Part shown: piece after piece, positions 26,254 through 34,857 of the stretch
Numbering within the stretch: position 1 is the stretch's first letter
How the letters are laid out: each line of letters opens with the position of its first letter
Source: Nitrospinaceae bacterium
GTDB taxonomy: Bacteria; Nitrospinota; Nitrospinia; Nitrospinales; Nitrospinaceae
Direction of reading: 5' to 3'
Length of the DNA stretch: 64,000 nucleotides
NCBI GenBank assembly: GCA_029261535.1
Contig: JAJDBF010000031.1
Location: forward strand, 1-64,000
Program-made: the position numbers and the translations under genes
Notes under the pieces: generated by a model
The model's database searches: none
What the model saw: only the letters and a program-made list of their open reading frames with translations
Told to the model about the DNA's origin: nothing

Positions 26254-28050
26254 ATGAAAAGGAATTTCTTAACCGCTCTGTCCCTGTCCGTAGTCATGGT
26301 CGGTGGGATGGTAGCCAATGCGGCGGCGGCTGATGTCACCTTTGGTGGTCAGTTACGGCCTCGTTTTGAAGTCTTCGAGCAGAACGATTTCAATGACACA
26401 ACCGAACCGACATACATCATCAGCACCCGGATCCGGTTGAACGTCAATGCAAAGATCAATGACAAAACCAGTGCCTTCATTCAGATGCAGGCACGTGGCG
26501 TTTATGGCGCAGGTGGTCATGGCGCAGGAACCACCGGCGGTATTCCCGCTCCATTGATTGGCGACCGCAACGCGGCATCCCCAAGTGATGGTGTTACCGA
26601 CGTTGGTCTGCATCAGGCTTATTTCACCCTGAATGATTTCTTCGGCGCTCCGGTTGATCTGAAATTTGGTCGCCAGGAAGTCGTTCTCGACGGTCATCGT
26701 CTGTTCGGTCACACTGGCTGGACCCAGGGCGCACAAACGCATGATGCAATTCGTCTGACTCATAACCATGGCGAGCATTCCATTTCCTACATTTTCAGCA
26801 AAGCAACAGAGACTACTGGTGCTGGTCCTACGACCATCGGTGCAAACGCAGGTGCTCCCAGCCTTGCTGGTGCCGCCCCTGCCGGTCTGATTTTCGGACT
26901 GGGTAGTTGTGCTGGTGGTGCTGGTGGTGCTGGTGTTACTAACATTGATGACGATTGTGACCGTAACGATCACATAATTCACGCTAACCTCAAAGGTATT
27001 CTCGGCGGTGCATTGTCTTTGTACTTTGTTGCCACTGATGATAACTCCTTTAATCTTCCTTTAGGTTTGACCGCTGGTGGATTGACCCCGGGTTCTGCAG
27101 TTCCTGCGGCCAACCTCTATGGTCAGCGCGAAGTTGACAACAACATGTACACCATTGGCGCACGTCAGGCCGGTCAGCTCTACGGAATCGACTATCGCCT
27201 CGAAGGTTACTACCAGTTCGGTGAAGCCGAAGGTCTGGCTGCTATCGCAGGTGGTGCTCTTGGTGCCGGAGTCGGTACTGCAAGCGCGCTCTCCACGGCT
27301 ATCACCACTGCCGCTGGTACCCCTGCTAATGCACTCAACGCACGTCTGCTTGCACCCGTTCCAGTTGCTGGAACTCAGCTTGTAAACTACGGTGCTGGTG
27401 GTGGATCAGGTGTTGACCGTGGTGCTTACATGCTGGGTGTTCGCGTAGGCAAAACCTTCAGCAACGTTATGTGGAAGCCTTCTTTCACTCTGTGGTATGA
27501 CCACCTGTCCGGTACCGATCTGGATGACGTTGCAGATAACGACTGGTCTACTTTTGACACTCTGTATGACACCGGTCACAAGTTCTACGGTTTCATGGAT
27601 CTGTATCTCAACCCGAACGGTGGTGATACTTCTTACCTCGGTCTGCAAGATCTGGCCGCCAAGATGTCCATCAAGCCTATGGCTAACCTGACCTTGAAGG
27701 CTGACATCCACGCTATGTGGACGGAAACCGACATCGAAGAAGAACTGAACGACCTCGGTATTATCAGCTCAACCACTGCTGTCACCGCTCTCGGTGCTGT
27801 GGGCGGTCTGGCCGCTGGCAATACAACTTTAGTTGGTGATCTCGACAGCCACCTCGGTGAAGAGCTCGATCTGACTGCGGTTTACAAGTACAATCCCAAC
27901 ACCACGATCAGTGTCGGCTACTCCCACTTCTGGGCTGACGACACGTTCCATCTCGTCAACAACCGTAATACTCCGGCAGGAATTGCGCCGAATACTACGA
28001 ACGACGATGATGCAAGCTGGGCTTATGTACAGTTCGACGTCAAGTTCTAA
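26254..28050 (+). CDS. Alginate-export-type outer-membrane porin
   Basis: A 598-residue outer-membrane beta-barrel. The signal peptide MKRNFLTALSLSVVMVGGMV is cut near ANAAAA. Strands typical of the alginate_exp family include VTFGGQLRPRFEVFEQ, ISTRIRLNVNAKIN, VDLKFGRQEVVLDGHRLFGH and the terminal ASWAYVQFDVKF ending in Phe. It has long Gly/Ala-rich loop insertions (for example around 190-230 and 325-385). Codon choice and the ideal ribosome-binding site suggest very high expression, as does a strong terminator. Such porins in chemolithotrophs probably pass small anions such as nitrite and nitrate; that is inference. Confidence 0.88.
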   Translation: MKRNFLTALSLSVVMVGGMVANAAAADVTFGGQLRPRFEVFEQNDFNDTTEPTYIISTRIRLNVNAKINDKTSAFIQMQARGVYGAGGHGAGTTGGIPAPLIGDRNAASPSDGVTDVGLHQAYFTLNDFFGAPVDLKFGRQEVVLDGHRLFGHTGWTQGAQTHDAIRLTHNHGEHSISYIFSKATETTGAGPTTIGANAGAPSLAGAAPAGLIFGLGSCAGGAGGAGVTNIDDDCDRNDHIIHANLKGILGGALSLYFVATDDNSFNLPLGLTAGGLTPGSAVPAANLYGQREVDNNMYTIGARQAGQLYGIDYRLEGYYQFGEAEGLAAIAGGALGAGVGTASALSTAITTAAGTPANALNARLLAPVPVAGTQLVNYGAGGGSGVDRGAYMLGVRVGKTFSNVMWKPSFTLWYDHLSGTDLDDVADNDWSTFDTLYDTGHKFYGFMDLYLNPNGGDTSYLGLQDLAAKMSIKPMANLTLKADIHAMWTETDIEEELNDLGIISSTTAVTALGAVGGLAAGNTTLVGDLDSHLGEELDLTAVYKYNPNTTISVGYSHFWADDTFHLVNNRNTPAGIAPNTTNDDDASWAYVQFDVKF

Positions 28051-28064
28051 GTAAAGCTTTTCTC

Positions 28065-28098
28065 AACCCGGGCGGGTTTTCCCGCCCGGGTTTTTTTT
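28065..28098 (+). terminator. Strong rho-independent terminator of the porin gene
   Basis: AACCCGGGCGGG, loop TTTT, CCCGCCCGGGTT is a perfect 12-bp GC-rich stem followed by nine T. It lies 15 bp after the stop. Confidence 0.96.
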
Positions 28099-28455
28099 TG
28101 CCTTTTTCTCCCCCGCCTTTTCCTTGTGAGTGACCTGCGATCTTTATTATAATAAAGGTCAACGGGAGCCTCTCAAATTCCGGGATTTTTTTTCCGGCAA
28201 CTCGCTCCCCCTTTAAAACTGAGAGCTTCGCATAACCTGAAAATTAAAAACAAAGGCGAGATTCTTCACTTCGTTCAGAATGACAGTTCGTTGACTTTAT
28301 GTGTCACCCTGAGCTTGTCGAAGGAAAGGGGGGCCTCCAAATTTCTAGCATTTAATTTAACGCTTACGCAAAGCTCTCCTTTTAAAGAGGTAATATTAAA
28401 GCACGCCAAAAAAATTTCAGAGATGCCCAGACGTTCACTTTCTTTCGAGAATTCA
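28099..28455. other. Repeat-rich intergenic stretch of about 360 bp
   Basis: Contains the motif copy at 28255-28284, a GTCACCCTGAGCTTGTCGAA segment (28302-28321) of a type I know to recur in many bacterial genomes, and TTACGCAAAGCTCTCC near 28373. The parvulin reading frame extends into it but is not believed there. Confidence 0.65.
28255..28284. repeat. Dispersed repeat, best-preserved copy
   Basis: GGCGAGATTCTTCACTTCG followed by TTCAGAATGAC. The motif has inverted outer parts and recurs in the same or opposite orientation at 21440, 29566, 37260 and 39361. Confidence 0.8.
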
Positions 28456-29511
28456 ATGGCCTTCAAAAAATTCTATCTTGTCATTTTCTTTTTTACCCTG
28501 CTGATTGCCACCCCTTCCCTTGCTGACAGTGCTGAACCACCCGCCTTCGCCATCAACGGTAAATCCGTTCCGCCGGTGGTCGCGATTGTCAACGGAGTGA
28601 ACCTGCCGGCCCAGTTTCTGGAAAACCAGATTGCTACTTTCCGGATGCAACACAAACAACAGGGCCTGCCCGTCAACCCGGCAGACGAAGAGGCTTTCGC
28701 TCGCTCTGCCTTAAACAGAATGATCGATCAGGAAGTTTTGTACCAGCAACGCAAAGAACTACAGCTCCGGGCCGACCCGGAAAAAGTGAACAAGGAAATC
28801 GAGCGCATCGCCAGCGAGTTCCCGTCTAAAGAACTTTTTCTAAATGCCTTGTCAGTGCAGAGACTTGATATGGACATGCTAAAAAACAGCATCGCCAAAA
28901 AATTTATCGACGATGAGTTCCTGAGAAAAAAAATAGCACCGACTGTAAAAGTTTCCAAAGATGCTGTCAGTCGTTATTACAACTCCCATCTAACCCAGTT
29001 TGAAAAACCCGAGCGCTTCACCATCAAACATATTTACGTTGCGGCTTTGGCAACCCCTCCGCATTCACTGAAAGATGCCAGCCCGGCGACCCGCAAGCGA
29101 GCTGAGAAACTGCAGAAAATGATTCACGAGGATGCCAAGAAAATAATTGATGAAGTACATATTGAACTAAAAACCGGTGGTTCATTTGAAGCCCTGGCGA
29201 AGAAGTATTCAGAGGACACCAATTCAAAAGACAAGGGCGGTCTTTTGGGCGATGTCGTCCCCGGCACGGTTTTCCCTGAAATGGCCGCCTGGTTGCCGCG
29301 ACTGAAAGTAGGCGAGACCAGCGACCCGATCAAAACTCCGCTGGGCTACCACATCATGAAGCTCGAAGCCCTGGTGCCCAAGGAAACCGTCCCTTTGAAG
29401 GATGTCGAATCGGATATTCTCAACCACCTGCTCAAACAAAAACTTGAAAAAGCCCGGGACGCGCAGTTGGATATCATGAAACAGTCGGCAAAAATCCAAC
29501 AGTTTTTCTAA
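28456..29511 (+). CDS. Exported parvulin-type (SurA/PpiC-like) peptidyl-prolyl isomerase
   Basis: A 351-residue periplasmic chaperone and isomerase. The ATG at 28456 begins the signal peptide (MAFKKFYLVIFFFTLLIATP), cut near SLA; an ATG eleven codons earlier only lengthens the N-terminus. A SurA_N-like region (VVAIVNGVNLPAQFLENQIA, then ALNRMIDQEVLYQQR) is followed by the parvulin domain (FTIKHIYV; GGSFEALAKKYSEDTNSKDK; GGLLGDVVPGTVFPEM; IKTPLGYHIMKL). It probably helps outer-membrane proteins such as the neighbouring porin to fold. Single gene. Confidence 0.92.
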   Translation: MAFKKFYLVIFFFTLLIATPSLADSAEPPAFAINGKSVPPVVAIVNGVNLPAQFLENQIATFRMQHKQQGLPVNPADEEAFARSALNRMIDQEVLYQQRKELQLRADPEKVNKEIERIASEFPSKELFLNALSVQRLDMDMLKNSIAKKFIDDEFLRKKIAPTVKVSKDAVSRYYNSHLTQFEKPERFTIKHIYVAALATPPHSLKDASPATRKRAEKLQKMIHEDAKKIIDEVHIELKTGGSFEALAKKYSEDTNSKDKGGLLGDVVPGTVFPEMAAWLPRLKVGETSDPIKTPLGYHIMKLEALVPKETVPLKDVESDILNHLLKQKLEKARDAQLDIMKQSAKIQQFF

Positions 29512-29811
29512 CCACCACCTTCCGGGTGCTCCGCGCACGGCGAATAAAAAAGAAAAATGTTGCATGTCATTCTGAACAAAACGAAGTGGAGTGAAGAATC
29601 TCGCCTTGGATTTTTATTTTTGGGTTATGCAAAGGTCTCCTTTTAAAGGCAGTGATCAATCCCCCTGGCTTCGCCTCCCCCTTCGTGGAAGGGGGAATAT
29701 CAGAGACTGCTTAAAAATTTTCTGGTTCACGATAGCCGACCGCAAGGTCCGCGTCCCTCTTTAAAAAGAGGAAATATCAGAGACTGCATTGAACTTCCTT
29801 ACTCAAAACTT
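29512..29811. other. Repeat-rich intergenic stretch of 300 bp
   Basis: Carries a CTCCGCGCACGGCGAATA segment (also reversed near 12920), the motif copy at 29566-29608, TTATGCAAAGGTCTCC (also near 12027), a CCCCCTTCGTGGAAGGGGG hairpin and GACCGCAAGGTCCGCG (reversed near 34607). It looks like layered repeat debris. No gene. Confidence 0.65.
29566..29608. repeat. Dispersed repeat, expanded copy
   Basis: GTCATTCTGAAC and GTGAAGAATCTCGCC flank a lengthened middle (AAAACGAAGTGGA). It is in reverse orientation to 28255-28284. Confidence 0.75.
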
Positions 29812-30804
29812 ATGACCACACTGGTAACCGGTGCCACCGGATTTTTAGGTTCCGCCATCGCCCGCGAACTGTTACGCGACGGACGCAAGGTGCGCGTTCT
29901 TTTGCGCCCCGAGGCGGACCGGCGTAATTTAGAGGGACTCGATGTTGAGCTGGCCTTTGGCGATTTGCGCGACAAGCCCTCGCTTGCGACCGCGCTTGAC
30001 GGATGCGAAACTCTGTTTCATGCTGCCGCTTATTACAGCCTGTGGAGTCGCGATAGCAAAACCATGTACGACATCAACGTCGACGGCACGCGCAATATTT
30101 TAACTGCCGCCAAAAATGCCGGAACACCCCGCGTGGTGTACACCAGCACGGTGGGTTGTATCGGCCTCCTGCCGGATGGCACTCCCGCCGATGAGGACAC
30201 ACCATTTGATAAATCCCTGTTGGTCAACGATTACAAGCGATCCAAGTATCAGGCGGAACAGGTCGCCAGCAAATTTGCGGCAGATGGTTTGCCGGTGGTG
30301 ATTGTCAACCCGAGTGCCCCGGTCGGCCCCAATGACATCAAGCCGACGCCAACGGGCCAGATCATTCTCGATTTTCTTCTTGGCAAAATGCCGGCTTACA
30401 TAGACACCGGCCTGAACCTCATTGACGTGCGCGATTGCGCCCGCGGGCACATTCTGGCGGAAACCCGAGGGGCCATCGGTCAGCGTTATATTCTCGGCAA
30501 CCGCAATATGTCTCTCAAGGAAATTCTGGACACACTGGCGAGTATCACCGGCCTCAAGGCTCCGTCGATCAAAATGCCGTATGCTGTGGCCTATACTGCC
30601 GGTTGGGTGTGCGAGGCAATTTCCGACTGGGTCACCCACAAGCCCCCTGCGATTCCGCTGGGAGGTGTCAAAATGGCCCGGCACCACATGTACTTCACTC
30701 CGGCAAAAGCCGTGCGCGAGCTGGGGCTCCCGCAAAATGGCATCGAGAAGGCTCTGGAAGACGCGGTACGCTGGACCCGCGATAACCTCATCAATAAAAA
30801 CTGA
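29812..30804 (+). CDS. hpnA: Hopanoid-associated NAD-dependent epimerase, HpnA-like
   Basis: A 330-residue short-chain dehydrogenase/epimerase. The N-terminal TGATGFLGSAIARELL binds NAD(P); STVG and YKRSKYQAE give the catalytic Ser-Tyr-Lys set. The C-terminal segment MYFTPAKAVRELGLPQ is typical of HpnA, the sugar epimerase of hopanoid gene clusters. The next gene, ten bases later, is CruF-like, so this is probably a two-gene operon for isoprenoid-derived membrane lipids. No squalene-hopene cyclase is in the window. The exact substrate is not established for the family. Confidence 0.85.
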   Translation: MTTLVTGATGFLGSAIARELLRDGRKVRVLLRPEADRRNLEGLDVELAFGDLRDKPSLATALDGCETLFHAAAYYSLWSRDSKTMYDINVDGTRNILTAAKNAGTPRVVYTSTVGCIGLLPDGTPADEDTPFDKSLLVNDYKRSKYQAEQVASKFAADGLPVVIVNPSAPVGPNDIKPTPTGQIILDFLLGKMPAYIDTGLNLIDVRDCARGHILAETRGAIGQRYILGNRNMSLKEILDTLASITGLKAPSIKMPYAVAYTAGWVCEAISDWVTHKPPAIPLGGVKMARHHMYFTPAKAVRELGLPQNGIEKALEDAVRWTRDNLINKN

Positions 30805-30813
30805 TTTTCACCT

Positions 30814-31614
30814 ATGGAATTTTTTTCGTTACTCGCAGGCACCATCGCACTCCGACCTTACGTGTTTGTCTTTATGGCCTGCTTCCTCATTTTGGCCATC
30901 TGGCACATGGGCTGGCGGCGCACATGGATATTCACTCTGGTGGCTTTCACCATCGCCTTTTTTGCAGAATACTCGTCCACGCGCAACGGTTTCCCTTTTG
31001 GCTTCTACAGCTACATCGAAACCACACGCGGTCAGGAATTGTGGATATCCAACATGCCATTCATGGACCCGCTGTCCTTCACCTTTCTGACCTACATCAG
31101 CTACACCATGAGTCTGTTCGTGCTGTCACCCCTGGAAAAAAATGGTTGGGATGTTCGTTGGGGAGTCAATGACGATATTCGCCACACTGGCAAGACTGTG
31201 CTGACCGGTGCGGTTTTTTTCATGTTGCTCGATGTGGTGATCGACCCGGTAGCGTTTCGCGGAGATCGCTGGTTCCTGGGAAAAATCTATACCTATCAGG
31301 AGGCAGGGGAATACTTCAACATTCCGCTGACCAACTTTGGCGGCTGGCTGTTGGTGGGAACGGTAGTGCTATTTTTATTCACCCGGATCGACCGGGCTCT
31401 CGGTGCCCACACTTCCAATCGGGACAGGGGCAGGCGCGAGGTTCCGGCGCAGGCATTGCTTGGACCCGGAGTCTATTTTGGAGTGCTGGCATTTAACCTG
31501 GTCGTGACGTTTTATATCGGGGAGTTGGTGCTGGGGCTTTGCGGCCTGGTCCTGACCGGGGCTTTGGCAGGAATTCTGCTCTACAAAATCAAACGACCTA
31601 AAGCCTTCACCTGA
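30814..31614 (+). CDS. CruF-like carotenoid biosynthesis membrane protein (DUF422)
   Basis: A 266-residue inner-membrane protein with about six to eight membrane segments. The conserved EYSSTRNGFPFGFYSYIE, SYTMSLFV, LDVVIDPVA and YFNIPLTNFGGWLLVG fit the DUF422 family, which includes the carotenoid 1',2'-hydratase CruF and bisanhydrobacterioruberin hydratase. The acidic residues in AEYSS and LDVVIDP are probably catalytic. It lies ten bases after hpnA. The likely role is adding water to a carotenoid psi end group; the pathway genes (phytoene synthase, desaturases) are not in the window. Confidence 0.85.
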   Translation: MEFFSLLAGTIALRPYVFVFMACFLILAIWHMGWRRTWIFTLVAFTIAFFAEYSSTRNGFPFGFYSYIETTRGQELWISNMPFMDPLSFTFLTYISYTMSLFVLSPLEKNGWDVRWGVNDDIRHTGKTVLTGAVFFMLLDVVIDPVAFRGDRWFLGKIYTYQEAGEYFNIPLTNFGGWLLVGTVVLFLFTRIDRALGAHTSNRDRGRREVPAQALLGPGVYFGVLAFNLVVTFYIGELVLGLCGLVLTGALAGILLYKIKRPKAFT

Positions 31615-31617
31615 GTA

Positions 31618-32115
31618 TTAGCGGTAATTGCCAAAGGTGATGGCGAGACCAAAATCCTTTGACTTCAACTCGGCGATGACCTCCTGCAGATCGTCCCGGT
31701 TTTTTCCCGTCACCCGCACCTGATCGTCCATCACCTGGCCCTGCACCTTGTTCTTGAGTCCCTTGATAAACTTGACGATCTCCTTGCCCTTTTCCTGCGG
31801 AATTCCATCCTGAATCGCCACCGTCTGGCGGACGGTCCCGCTTGATGCCGGTTCCACCTTGCCGTAATCAAGGGCTTTCAAAGAGACGCCACGTTTGATC
31901 AGCTTGCCTTGCAGAATATCGACAACGGATTTCAGCTTGTGATCGTCGTCAGAAATCAGGATCAGTTGATGCCCCTTTTCTTCCAGTTCAATCTCACTCT
32001 TGCTTCCCTTGAAATCGAAGCGTTGCCGAATTTCCATTTCCGCCTGATTGATGGCGTTCCGGATTTCGTTGAAATCCACTGGAGACACAATATCGAAAGA
32101 ACAGCTTTTTGCCAT
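31618..32115 (-). CDS. yajQ: YajQ-family nucleotide-binding protein
   Basis: A 165-residue cytoplasmic protein. [51 protein letters not shown]-like C-terminus and QFGNYR-like end (here TFGNYR) are the family signature. YajQ proteins have been reported to bind cyclic di-GMP and nucleic acids. The ATG at 32115 is chosen over one five codons upstream because [10 protein letters not shown] is the usual family start. It is convergent with the CruF-like gene, three bases apart, so the two transcripts may run into each other. Confidence 0.95.
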   Translation of the reverse strand: MAKSCSFDIVSPVDFNEIRNAINQAEMEIRQRFDFKGSKSEIELEEKGHQLILISDDDHKLKSVVDILQGKLIKRGVSLKALDYGKVEPASSGTVRQTVAIQDGIPQEKGKEIVKFIKGLKNKVQGQVMDDQVRVTGKNRDDLQEVIAELKSKDFGLAITFGNYR

Positions 32116-32160
32116 AAAGGTTACCAACAAGTTAAAGGTTAGGGAATGCGGGACAGGAGT

Positions 32161-32394
32161 TTATCGCATGCGGCTCGCCATGAACATGCCAAAGAAAAAG
32201 ACCGCGCCGATGACGAGGATGATCGCGTTGTCGATCAAAATGGCGGACCAATCGGCATTTTCCTGGAAAGACAGCCAGGGCACCATGATGAACAACACCC
32301 CAATGAAGATAATAACGAAAAAACCGACAAACAGGCTGATCAGCAGTTTGGGATTGAGTGGCGACTTCTCTTCGTCTTCGTCCCATTTTTCCAT
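32161..32394 (-). CDS. Small two-helix membrane protein A
   Basis: A 77-residue protein with an acidic start (MEKWDEDEEKSPLNPKLL) and two membrane segments (ISLFVGFFVIIFIGVLFIMV and IILVIGAVFFFGMFM). I use the ATG at 32394 because it aligns with the start of the paralogue encoded next to it; a TTG ten codons earlier overlaps that gene's stop (TTGA). The two proteins are clearly related (NPKLL against NTKLL, then a two-helix hairpin). Function unknown. Confidence 0.65.
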   Translation of the reverse strand: MEKWDEDEEKSPLNPKLLISLFVGFFVIIFIGVLFIMVPWLSFQENADWSAILIDNAIILVIGAVFFFGMFMASRMR

Positions 32395-32420
32395 AAAGTG
32401 ACCCGCGATGGAATCCAGCC

Positions 32421-32657
32421 TCAATGCATCTTGGTGTTCTGATAAAATCCGAACACAAACATGAAAATCGTCAGAATGATCACGATGTCTTCCACGGCAC
32501 CTTCTTTCCAGGACCCTTCACCACTCTGAAAAATAGAAGGGATCGCCACGAACAGAACGGCAATAAAACCGATCGCCAGCATGCTGACAATGGCGATCAT
32601 CAGCAGTTTGGTGTTCATCGGCTCTTCTTTTTTTTCCTTGCCATCGTCTTCATTCAT
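32421..32657 (-). CDS. Small two-helix membrane protein B
   Basis: A 78-residue paralogue of the previous protein, with a charged start (MNEDDGKEKKEEPMNTKLL) and two membrane segments (IAIVSMLAIGFIAVLFVAI and IVIILTIFMFVFGFY). It is the first gene of a pair, followed by the paralogue and then by yajQ on the same strand. The acidic N-termini should face the cytoplasm. Function unknown; tandem duplication of a small membrane protein. Confidence 0.65.
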   Translation of the reverse strand: MNEDDGKEKKEEPMNTKLLMIAIVSMLAIGFIAVLFVAIPSIFQSGEGSWKEGAVEDIVIILTIFMFVFGFYQNTKMH

Positions 32658-32724
32658 GAGTTAAAACCACCCGATTATGATAAATTGACTTGTCTTGTTC
32701 TCAAGCCAAACATCCATTGGAAAA

Positions 32725-33765
32725 ATGCCGAATTCAAAAAATCATTATAGCGTAGGTCAGGCGAAAGCTGACCAGTTGATTGAAAAGTTGGTCGAATTTT
32801 GCGAACCCCGAGCCGAAATCCGCGATCTGCTGAGGGAAATTCTCACCACCTCAGTCAAGCTGGGGCTGGAAAGCAGTCATGTCGGGGAGATGAAACTGAT
32901 CAATTCCTCGCTCAAGGAAATGCGCTACGCCCTGAAAGTTTTTTGCGCTTACGAAGACACCCGACGCGCCGTGATCTTCGGATCGGCGCGGACCCCGGAG
33001 ACCGACCCCTGTTACCGGATGGCCATGGAAACGGCAAAACGCCTCACCGAGGCCGGGTGGATGACCATCACCGGTGCTGGTGGCGGTATCATGGAGGCGG
33101 GCAATCGCGGGGCCGGGCCCGACAACAGTTTTGGCATCAACATCAGCCTCCCCTTCGAGCAACAAGCCAACCCCTATATACAAGGCAATCCCAGGCTGAT
33201 GCACTTCCGCTATTTTTTCACCCGCAAGCTGACTTTCATGAAAGAAAGCCACGCCACCCTGCTGTTCCCTGGAGGGTTCGGCACCCTGGATGAAGGGTAT
33301 GAGACCCTCACTCTGGTCCAGACGGGGAAAACCGAGCCACGCCCCATCCTGCTGATGGAACCTGCAGGCGGCACCTACTGGAAATCCTGGATCCAGTTTG
33401 CTGAACGGGAACTGGTCCGGCAAAACCTGATCTCTTCAGACGACCTATCCCTTTTTGAAAGAGTCCACGATGTTGATGAAGCCATCCGCTACCTGCAAAA
33501 TTACTACAAGGTTTTTCACTCCATGCGCTATATCGGCGATCAGGTCATTGTCCGATTGCACCAGGCCCCGCCAACAGAGCTGACTAAAAAATGGAGTCAG
33601 GATTTCGCAGATATTCTCACCCAGGGGCCCATGGAAACCGGCTCCAACCTGCCTGAAGAAAATGGGGAATTTCCCGGCCTGCCCCGCTTGTCCTTCAAGT
33701 TCAACAACAAAAGCTTTGCCCGCCTGCATCAGTTGATTCTTCGCATCAACCAGGACCTCGCCTGA
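32725..33765 (+). CDS. LOG-family (TIGR00730-type) nucleotide phosphoribohydrolase-like protein
   Basis: A 346-residue cytoplasmic Rossmann-fold protein. The core (about 80-280) has VIFGSARTPETDPCY, TGAGGGIMEAGNRGA and the family motif PGGFGTLDEGYETLTLVQTG. Relatives cleave nucleoside 5'-monophosphates to free base and ribose phosphate. N- and C-terminal extensions make this copy longer than the roughly 190-residue LOG proteins and closer in layout to PpnN-like nucleosidases. ATG 32725 is chosen over an upstream TTG. Confidence 0.88.
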   Translation: MPNSKNHYSVGQAKADQLIEKLVEFCEPRAEIRDLLREILTTSVKLGLESSHVGEMKLINSSLKEMRYALKVFCAYEDTRRAVIFGSARTPETDPCYRMAMETAKRLTEAGWMTITGAGGGIMEAGNRGAGPDNSFGINISLPFEQQANPYIQGNPRLMHFRYFFTRKLTFMKESHATLLFPGGFGTLDEGYETLTLVQTGKTEPRPILLMEPAGGTYWKSWIQFAERELVRQNLISSDDLSLFERVHDVDEAIRYLQNYYKVFHSMRYIGDQVIVRLHQAPPTELTKKWSQDFADILTQGPMETGSNLPEENGEFPGLPRLSFKFNNKSFARLHQLILRINQDLA

Positions 33766-33962
33766 GGCCCTGCCAACCCAGCATCCATCGGCATACGGTC
33801 CGCAACTTTACTTACATGCCGGGTAAAGGTGCTTAAAGCTGTTCACATTTATCCTTTTATAGCCAGGTCCACCACGTCCTGAGCCTTGAGAGCCCTCCAC
33901 CAAAATAAATTAACCTGAATAATTTCAATGAGTTGAAAAATATTAATCCGTAGCTTCAGACT

Positions 33963-33979
33963 TTGGCAAAGTTATTGCT
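33963..33979 (+). promoter_or_regulatory. Sigma-54 (-24/-12) promoter
   Basis: TTGGCAAAGTTATTGCT matches the consensus TTGGCACG-N4-TTGCW, with TGGC and TTGC separated by exactly seven bases. It lies about 50 bp before the ATG of the cyclic-nucleotide-binding gene. A sigma-54 activator gene is at 18751-20076, though no link between them is shown. Confidence 0.75.
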
Positions 33980-34025
33980 ATAAACAATGTGTAATCAAAC
34001 AATATTGAAAGAATGGAGACACACC

Positions 34026-34517
34026 ATGATGACGACTCTGAAAATTAAAAAAGGGACGGTCGTTTTTACCGAAGGTCATTTCAGCGATACCGCCTGCATC
34101 ATCGAAACGGGCACCTTTGAAGTCACCAAAAAAACCCCCAGCGGGGCAGACAAAGCGATCGGCATCCTCAAAAAAAACGATATTTTCGGTGAAATGGGCA
34201 TTTTGGACGGTCTACCCCGCTCCGCCACAGTCACAGCACTTGAGGACAGTAAAGTCACGGTAGTTACCCGGGACGACTTCAACAGTCTGTCACGCAAAAA
34301 CCCCAATGCCCTGATGCCCATCCTGAAAGTCATGTCCATGCGTCTGCGCCGGGCTTTGAAACGCGAAGTCCAGATCCCGACCATCACCCTTCCAGTGGAA
34401 GACGATACTAATACAAAGTGCCTCCCTAAGGACCAGCCAAAAGTGGCTCTTCAACCGGTTCAAGCCGGAGCCATCATGGCACAGAAAATTCCCACCCTCA
34501 TTTTTCCAATTCGTTGA
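34026..34517 (+). CDS. Cyclic-nucleotide-binding-domain protein
   Basis: About 163 residues. A single CRP-type sensor domain fills most of it: GTVVFTEGHFSDTACIIETG, then FGEMGILDGLPRSATVTALE, which is the phosphate-binding cassette with its Arg. No DNA-binding domain follows; the C-terminal tail (KDQPKVALQPVQAGAIMAQK) is short. The start at 34026 follows GGAG. The gene seems to have its own sigma-54 promoter. It probably regulates by protein contact; partners are unknown. Confidence 0.85.
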   Translation: MMTTLKIKKGTVVFTEGHFSDTACIIETGTFEVTKKTPSGADKAIGILKKNDIFGEMGILDGLPRSATVTALEDSKVTVVTRDDFNSLSRKNPNALMPILKVMSMRLRRALKREVQIPTITLPVEDDTNTKCLPKDQPKVALQPVQAGAIMAQKIPTLIFPIR

Positions 34518-34857
34518 TATCGGCCCGATTGAGTCCTGCCCCTAAATCCTCTACAATAAACTATTCGATCAGCAACCATAATTCGTGAGTGCTCGGCGCA
34601 CGGTCAACGGACCTTGCGGTCAGCTAATGAAAAACATTTTGCGATGCGTTCAATAATTTCTGATAGCTCACGCCGCCCTCGCGCCAGGAGCGGAGTCTTG
34701 AGGCGAAAAGCCCATTGTTGAGTACCTTCAAATAGACATTATGTTTTGCGCAAAAATAGCCGCTCTAATAGGGGTACCCATTTGTTTCCCGGTCTGCTGG
34801 ATAGTCTGAATCCACGGCACCGGGGTCATCCTGGCAACTCGAAACTCTGGACCTGGC
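34518..34857. other. Intergenic stretch of 340 bp with repeat remnants
   Basis: GTGCTCGGCGCACGG and CGGACCTTGCGGTCAGC (34590-34623) recur, reversed or changed, near 29740, 45308 and 50400. AAAACATTTTGCGATGCG (near 34631) recurs with one change near 45023. A short plus-strand frame starting at 34746 crosses the real gene in another frame and is not believed. Confidence 0.6.
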
